Assembly (NCBI RefSeq): GCF_041908905.1
Contig: NZ_JAYREK010000019.1
Coordinates: 1-64,000, forward strand
DNA: 64,000 bases
Source: Zoogloea sp041908905
Lineage (GTDB): Bacteria > Pseudomonadota > Gammaproteobacteria > Burkholderiales > Rhodocyclaceae
Reading direction: 5' to 3'
Positions 61,263 to 64,000 of the stretch are shown here, piece after piece. Both the position numbers and the translations under genes were made by a program. Position 1 is the first letter of the stretch. Each line of letters starts with the position of its first letter. The notes below the pieces were generated by a model, which saw only the letters and a list, made by a program, of their open reading frames with translations, was not told where the DNA came from and did no database searches.

Positions 61263-63839
61263 TCAGGCGTCGGCACCGGCTTCGCCGCCGTCGTCCTGAT
61301 CGTCTTCGTCGCTCTCGAGAATCTTCTGCACGCCGGAGAGCCTGCTGCCCTCATCCACCGAGATCAGCGTGACGCCCTGGGTCGCCCGGCCCATCTCGCG
61401 GATCTCGGAGACGCGGGTGCGCACCAGCACACCGGCCGTGGTGATCAGCATGATCTGGTCCTTCTCGGTGACCAGGGTGGCCGCGACGACCTTGCCGTTG
61501 CGATCGCTGGTCTGGATTGCGATCATGCCCTTGGTGCCACGCCCGTGGCGGGTGTATTCCCCGATCGGGGTACGCTTGCCGTAGCCGTTCTCGGTGGCGG
61601 TGAGCACGCCCTGCTCTTCGTCGCGGGCCACCAGCATGGCGATCACGGTCTGGCCGTCCTCGAGCATCATGCCGCGCACACCGCGGGCCTGGCGGCCCAT
61701 CGGGCGCACGTCGTTCTCGCTGAAGCGCACCGCCTTGCCGGCGTCGGAGAACATCATCACGTCGTGCTGACCGTCGGTGATCGCCACGCCGACCAGGTAA
61801 TCGCCCTCGTCGAGGCCGACCGCGATGATGCCGGCCTTGCGCGGGTTGGCGAAATCGGTGAGCGGGGTCTTCTTGACGGTGCCCTGGGCCGTGGCCATGA
61901 AGATGAAATGACCTTCGTCGAACTCCTTGACCGGCAGCACCGCGGTGATCTTCTCGCCCTCGAGGAGCGGAAAGAGATTGACGATGGGCTTGCCGCGGGC
62001 GTTGCGGTTGCCCTCCGGCACCTCATACACCTTGAGCCAGTACAGCCGGCCACGGTTGGAGAAGCACAGGATGTGGTCGTGGGTGTTGGCCACGAAGAGC
62101 TGGTCGACGAAGTCGTCGTCCTTCACCGCCGCCGCCTGCTTGCCGCGGCCGCCGCGCTTCTGGGCGCGGTAGTCGGTGAGCGGCTGGCGCTTGAAGTAGC
62201 CGGTGTGGGACAAGGTGACGACCATGTCCTGGGGCGCGATCAGGTCTTCGATGTTGATCTCGGCGGTGTTCATCACCACCTCGGAACGCCGCGGGTCGCC
62301 GAACTGCTGCTTGATGACCGACAGGTCGTCGCTGATGATCGCGGTGATCCGCTCGGGGCGCGCCAGGATGTCGAGCAGGTCGGCGATGAGGGCCATCACG
62401 TCGCGGTATTCGCCGACGATCTTGTCCTGCTCGAGGCCGGTGAGGCGCTGCAGGCGCAGCTCGAGGATGGCCTGGGCCTGGGCCTCGGAGAGCCGGTAGC
62501 CCTGGGCCGACAGGCCGTACTCGGGGGCCAGGCCTTCGGGGCGGAAGCTGTCGGAGGCGGCGCGGGCGAGCATCTCCTCGACCAGCTGCGAGCGCCACTG
62601 GCGCGCCATCAGCGCCCGCTTGGCGTCGGGCGGCGTGGGCGCGGCCTTGATGAGGGCGATGATCTCGTCCACGTTGGACAGCGCCACCGCCAGGCCTTCC
62701 AGGATGTGACCGCGTTCGCGGGCCTTGCGCAGTTCGAAGATGGTGCGGCGGGTGATGACCTCGCGGCGATGCGCGAGGAAGCACTCGAGCATCTGGCGCA
62801 GATCCAGCAGGCGCGGCTTGCCATCGACCAGCGCCACCATGTTCATGCCGAAGGTGTCCTGCAGCTGGGTCTGCTTGAACAGATTGTTCAGCACCACGTC
62901 GGGCATCTCGTTGCGCTTGAGTTCGATCACCACACGCATGCCCGACTTGTCGGACTCGTCACGGATGTCGCTGATGCCCTCGATGCGCTTCTCGTTGACC
63001 AGCTCGGCGATCTTCTCGATCAGGCTCTTCTTGTTAACCTGATACGGGATCTCGTCGACGATGATCGCCTGGCGGTCGCCCTTGCCGATGTCCTCGAAGT
63101 GGGTGCGGGCACGCATGATGACCCGGCCGCGGCCGGTGCGGTAGCCCTCCTGGACGCCGGCCAGGCCGTAGATCAGGCCGGCGGTGGGAAAGTCGGGCGC
63201 CGGGACGATCTTGATCAGCTCGTCGATGCTGACGTCCGGCTCGGCCAGCAGCTTCTGGCAGGCGTCGACCACCTCGGAGAGGTTGTGGGGCGGGATGTTG
63301 GTGGCCATGCCCACCGCGATACCCCCCGAGCCGTTGATCAGCAGGTTGGGGATGCGCGACGGGAGCACCAGCGGCTCTTTTTCGGAGCCATCGTAGTTGG
63401 GCCCGAAATCGACGGTTTCCTTGTCGATGTCGGCCAGCAGCTCGTGGCCGATCTTGGCCATCCGGATTTCGGTGTAACGCATCGCCGCCGCGCTGTCGCC
63501 GTCCACCGAGCCGAAGTTGCCCTGGCCGTCGACCAGCATGTAGCGCAGCGAGAAATCCTGGGCCATCCGCACGATGGTGTCGTAAACAGACTGGTCACCG
63601 TGGGGGTGATACTTACCGATCACGTCACCGACGATACGCGCCGATTTCTTGTAGGCTTTGTTCCAGTCGTTACCGAGTTCGTGCATGGCGTAGAGCACTC
63701 GGCGATGCACGGGCTTAAGACCATCGCGCACGTCGGGCAGCGCCCGCCCGACGATCACGCTCATCGCGTAATCCAGGTAGGCGTGGCGCATCTCGTCTTC
63801 GAGGCTGATGGGGATGGTTTCTTTGGCGAACGGGATCAT
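61263..63839 (-). CDS. gyrA: DNA gyrase subunit A
   Basis: 858 residues. The catalytic tyrosine is Y122 (AAAMRYTEI). The quinolone-resistance region reads KYHPHGDQSVYDTIV, so position 83 (E. coli numbering, same here) is Gln and 87 is Asp. The C-terminal beta-pinwheel carries the GyrA box QAARGVRG-like motif (MGRQARGVRGM). The tail is acidic (ESDEDDQDDGG). Start MIPFAKETIPISLEDEMR at 63839. First gene of the cluster; a TAGAAT lies 47 nt upstream. Confidence 0.98.
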   Translation of the reverse strand: MIPFAKETIPISLEDEMRHAYLDYAMSVIVGRALPDVRDGLKPVHRRVLYAMHELGNDWNKAYKKSARIVGDVIGKYHPHGDQSVYDTIVRMAQDFSLRYMLVDGQGNFGSVDGDSAAAMRYTEIRMAKIGHELLADIDKETVDFGPNYDGSEKEPLVLPSRIPNLLINGSGGIAVGMATNIPPHNLSEVVDACQKLLAEPDVSIDELIKIVPAPDFPTAGLIYGLAGVQEGYRTGRGRVIMRARTHFEDIGKGDRQAIIVDEIPYQVNKKSLIEKIAELVNEKRIEGISDIRDESDKSGMRVVIELKRNEMPDVVLNNLFKQTQLQDTFGMNMVALVDGKPRLLDLRQMLECFLAHRREVITRRTIFELRKARERGHILEGLAVALSNVDEIIALIKAAPTPPDAKRALMARQWRSQLVEEMLARAASDSFRPEGLAPEYGLSAQGYRLSEAQAQAILELRLQRLTGLEQDKIVGEYRDVMALIADLLDILARPERITAIISDDLSVIKQQFGDPRRSEVVMNTAEINIEDLIAPQDMVVTLSHTGYFKRQPLTDYRAQKRGGRGKQAAAVKDDDFVDQLFVANTHDHILCFSNRGRLYWLKVYEVPEGNRNARGKPIVNLFPLLEGEKITAVLPVKEFDEGHFIFMATAQGTVKKTPLTDFANPRKAGIIAVGLDEGDYLVGVAITDGQHDVMMFSDAGKAVRFSENDVRPMGRQARGVRGMMLEDGQTVIAMLVARDEEQGVLTATENGYGKRTPIGEYTRHGRGTKGMIAIQTSDRNGKVVAATLVTEKDQIMLITTAGVLVRTRVSEIREMGRATQGVTLISVDEGSRLSGVQKILESDEDDQDDGGEAGADA

Positions 63840-63885
63840 GGCACTGCGGGAAATCGACTATTCGTCGAAGAGACGAAAAACGGTG

Positions 63886-63891
63886 ATTCTA
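63886..63891 (-). promoter_or_regulatory. -10 element candidate for gyrA
   Basis: TAGAAT on the minus strand, 47 nt before the gyrA ATG, in an otherwise very GC-rich spacer. No good -35 is visible. The remaining bases to the window end show no supported gene. Confidence 0.35.
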
Positions 63892-64000
63892 GCACGCCGC
63901 GCGCCCCTTTCCCGGCGGCCCCTCCCCCGCCCGGCCGCCTGCGGCGCGGCGGCACGAAACAGACTCCGCCCCATGCGTTGTTGCCGGGCGTCAGCCTGTG

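Overview
This is a G+C-rich, densely coded chromosomal segment of a betaproteobacterium, most likely of the Rhodocyclales type (Zoogloea/Azospira/Thauera-like; inferred from gene order and protein flavour, not from a marker gene). About 50 protein genes, one tRNA gene and a set of strong intrinsic terminators are visible.

Layout. 1-62 is the 5' end of a transposase gene cut by the window edge. 180-10376 carries the alanine/threonine genes alaA, hom and thrC on the minus strand, with hom and thrC separated by about 6 kb. That interval holds a COX1/NnrS-like membrane protein, an HPP-CBS membrane protein, a DUF2249 protein and a two-gene AAA ATPase + TPR-array cassette. 10590-27869 is a mixed block: Mth938-like protein, bcp, phoH, the selenium pair mnmH/selD, a succinyl-CoA:acetate CoA-transferase with a divergent LysR regulator, a MaoC-like hydratase, an esterase, a cNMP/CBS/nucleotidyltransferase protein translationally coupled to a degenerate exonuclease, a caspase-like protease with an alpha/beta hydrolase, a MocR regulator and ccoG.

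27957-36230 is a defence operon on the minus strand: type III-like mod, an AAA15 ATPase, a small PD-(D/E)XK-like protein and res, joined by an 8-nt gap and two stop/start overlaps. A strong promoter and a 42-bp tandem repeat array lie just upstream of mod. The target-recognition part of mod and the two inserted genes are visibly more A+T-rich than their surroundings.

36699-64000 is housekeeping: an unknown protein, a small membrane protein, orn, an M48 protease and rsgA, followed by two long conserved minus-strand clusters. The first is tRNA-Val(GAC), thrS, infC, rpmI, rplT, pheS, pheT, ihfA, merR. The second is gyrA, serC, pheA, hisC, tyrA, an aroA-cmk gene fusion, rpsA, ihfB, lapA, lapB, ugd, cysM and a 3'-5' exonuclease. 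Together these cover aromatic amino acid and serine synthesis, translation, IHF, LPS control and DNA topology.

The most unusual items are the four-gene type III operon with its upstream minisatellite, the caspase-hydrolase pair, and the AAA/TPR cassette with seven near-identical 144-bp repeats. Next come an AUA start codon for infC, and an AroA domain with substitutions at both positions linked to glyphosate insensitivity.
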